64,000 bases of DNA from the NCBI RefSeq assembly GCF_038397775.1, contig NZ_CP151650.1, forward strand, positions 2,542,001-2,606,000. Direction: 5' to 3'. The notes under the pieces were generated by a model that did not search any database, was not told where the DNA came from, and worked only from the letters and a program-made list of their open reading frames with translations. Position 1 is the first letter of the stretch. Each line of letters starts with the position of its first letter. This stretch comes from Pseudomonas sp. RC10 (GTDB lineage Bacteria > Pseudomonadota > Gammaproteobacteria > Pseudomonadales > Pseudomonadaceae). Positions 62,945 to 64,000 of the stretch are shown here, piece by piece. Both the position numbers and the translations under genes were made by a program.

Positions 62945-63421
62945 ATGTTCATACATCGCCCCCTGGAAGAAAAAGACATCCCGGCTATCTGTGACATGCC
63001 CCAGAGTGTCGACGAGCTCTTCTACATGTTTCCCAAGGCGGTGTTTCCGCTGACTCCTGCACAATTGAGCGACGCCATCGAGCAGCGTTCGGACAACACC
63101 GTCATCGAGCTCAACGGCGAGGTGGTCGGGTTTGCCAATTTCTCCAAATACGATTTTCGAGGTCGCTGCTCTATGGGCAACGTCATCATCGCGCCTCACG
63201 CTCGCTCGAAGGGCGTGGGCCGCTACATGATCGGCTGCATGATGGAGCTGGCGTTCGGCAAACACGAAGCCAAAGAGCTGACGGCGTCCTGTTTCAACCA
63301 TAACGTGCCTGGCCTGCTGTTTTACCCCAAGCTCGGTTTCAAGCCATTTGCCATCGAAGAACGGCTGGACAAGCGCGGCAATCGCGTGGCGCTGATTCAC
63401 TTGCGCCTGCCTCACGCGTGA
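62945..63421 (+). CDS. GNAT-family acetyltransferase
   Basis: 158 aa. GNAT fold: MFIHRPLEEKDIPAICDM, ELNGEVVGFANFSKYDFRGRCSMGNVIIAPHARSKGVGRYMIGCMMELAF (acetyl-CoA pyrophosphate loop RSKGVGRYM), and FNHNVPGLLFYPKLGFKPFAIEER with the typical ALxxYxKxGF equivalent. The acceptor is unknown. AAGAGG precedes the ATG. Single gene unit. Confidence 0.93.
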   Translation: MFIHRPLEEKDIPAICDMPQSVDELFYMFPKAVFPLTPAQLSDAIEQRSDNTVIELNGEVVGFANFSKYDFRGRCSMGNVIIAPHARSKGVGRYMIGCMMELAFGKHEAKELTASCFNHNVPGLLFYPKLGFKPFAIEERLDKRGNRVALIHLRLPHA

Positions 63422-63787
63422 TCGCGATCAGCGTCATTCGTCGGTACGCTTTCGGGCGACCGACGAATGGCCGGTTTAAAAACCCTTCATCTCAGCACTC
63501 ACTTCGACCGCACGCCGCGCATGTTCGAGGTAAACCCCGTCAGTATTCCGCTTGTTCGCACCAGTGAAACGTTTTTTCTTTTTCCGCCCTATGCAGTTCC
63601 CCAATAGGGTGCACTTTTTTGGCCGGTTGCTTCACTTTTGGGCGAGGCGTATAACTGGGTTATTCGCCAAAAACCCTGAGGTTTAAATGACGAATTGGAG
63701 GAAGTAAGCCTCGGCAGACTTTCGGCCGTTAGTTAGGCGGACCACTGTTCATGTGGTAACAGGGAGCGCCTCTGGAGGATATCGCCA
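63422..63787. other. 366-bp intergenic region with a hairpin
   Basis: CATTCGTCGGT and ACCGACGAATG form an 11-bp stem at 63435-63469 right after the GNAT stop, a possible terminator without a T-run. ACCAC-N7-GTGGT at ~63739-63755 is a small leader hairpin before the next gene's ribosome site. No coding sequence seen. Confidence 0.5.
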
Positions 63788-64000
63788 ATGATTGCATGCA
63801 CCCTCTCGAACCTTGAATTGCGTAGCATCATAGAAAGTGCGTTTCTGCCCAAGCGTTGCAATTGCACCGTCCTGGACGACACCATGACCGTTGAAGTCAT
63901 TGACCCCCTCACAGAGCGGGTTGAGCTGCTGGCCAGCGGTATCAAGCTGGACAAGCTGGACACGAGTCGTGCGCTCTGCGAGCTGATTTCTGAATTGCGG
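63788..64000 (+). CDS. DUF1652 protein (cut by the window end)
   Basis: ATG 63788 has GGAGG 9 nt upstream. The 71 visible residues include LSNLELRSIIESAFLPKRCNCTVLDDTMTVEVIDP and VELLASGIKLDKLDTSRALCELISELR, the DUF1652 pattern found almost only in Pseudomonas. No stop codon lies within the window, so the 3' end is outside. Function unknown. Confidence 0.9.
   Translation, partial: MIACTLSNLELRSIIESAFLPKRCNCTVLDDTMTVEVIDPLTERVELLASGIKLDKLDTSRALCELISELR

Noticed and set aside
62575..62997. Frame of 140 residues on the minus strand overlapping the GNAT start
   Set aside because: It would overlap the GNAT gene head-on and lacks a ribosome site. Sequence looks random.

Overview
The window looks like chromosomal DNA of a Pseudomonas species. 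The grounds are two OprD-family porins, a DUF2790 and a DUF1652 protein (both typical of Pseudomonas), a protocatechuate 3,4-dioxygenase pair, and many REP/REPIN palindromes of the GTAGGAGCGAATTCATTCGC kind. Assignment below genus (perhaps the P. syringae side of the genus) is a guess. No tRNA, rRNA, CRISPR array or insertion sequence was recognised.

The window splits near 39.7 kb. The left part (1-39.7 kb) reads as a patchwork of accessory catabolic, transport and regulatory genes. It has no REP palindrome that I could find, its base composition is more mixed, and it holds two frameshifted genes. The right part (39.7-64 kb) has the high-GC, GC3-rich codon use of a Pseudomonas core genome, tidy operons, and a REP or REPIN in many intergenic spaces.

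Left part in order: the 3' end of a PAS-LuxR regulator; a small secreted protein and an OprD porin; a frameshifted chemoreceptor; an SDR dehydrogenase; a coiled-coil hypothetical; a frameshifted PepSY membrane protein; DoxX; a secreted alpha/beta hydrolase; a second-copy-type DXP reductoisomerase; a DUF2790 protein. Then come a LysR regulator divergent from an Aae-type aromatic-acid efflux operon (NodT outer-membrane factor, FUSC pump, DUF1656 peptide, HlyD adaptor), a nitroreductase, an FCD domain lacking its DNA-binding half, a second OprD porin and an AraC regulator. These are followed by a PanB-type enzyme with a 2OG-Fe(II) oxygenase, pcaHG flanked by two paralogous orphan cupin proteins, and a LysR regulator.

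At 28.3-36.4 kb lies the most interesting locus. A BCCT transporter and cupin diverge from a Rieske oxygenase, an aldehyde dehydrogenase, a rubredoxin-fused FAD/NAD(P) reductase, a DAO-type amine oxidoreductase and a second cupin. I read it as a catabolic system for a betaine-like quaternary ammonium compound, with a rubredoxin domain in place of the usual ferredoxin reductase. A His/Met-rich DUF2946 protein and a TonB-dependent receptor close the left part.

Right part: a deoxyribose operon set (PfkB kinase, FucP-like permease, DUF4432 mutarotase-like protein, then a DeoR regulator divergent from deoC) with TGTTA-N6-TAACA operators like those of enteric DeoR; an alpha/beta hydrolase, a hexapeptide acetyltransferase and an AraC regulator; and an itaconate-degradation cluster (LysR, ich, acyl-CoA dehydrogenase, MmgE/PrpD, ict, ccl, three TRAP transporter genes) whose order resembles P. 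aeruginosa PA0877-PA0886. It ends with a class II aldolase and HAD phosphatase divergent from a LysR gene, a membrane protein with a 24-residue hydrophobic peptide gene, a GNAT acetyltransferase and the start of a DUF1652 gene cut by the window edge.
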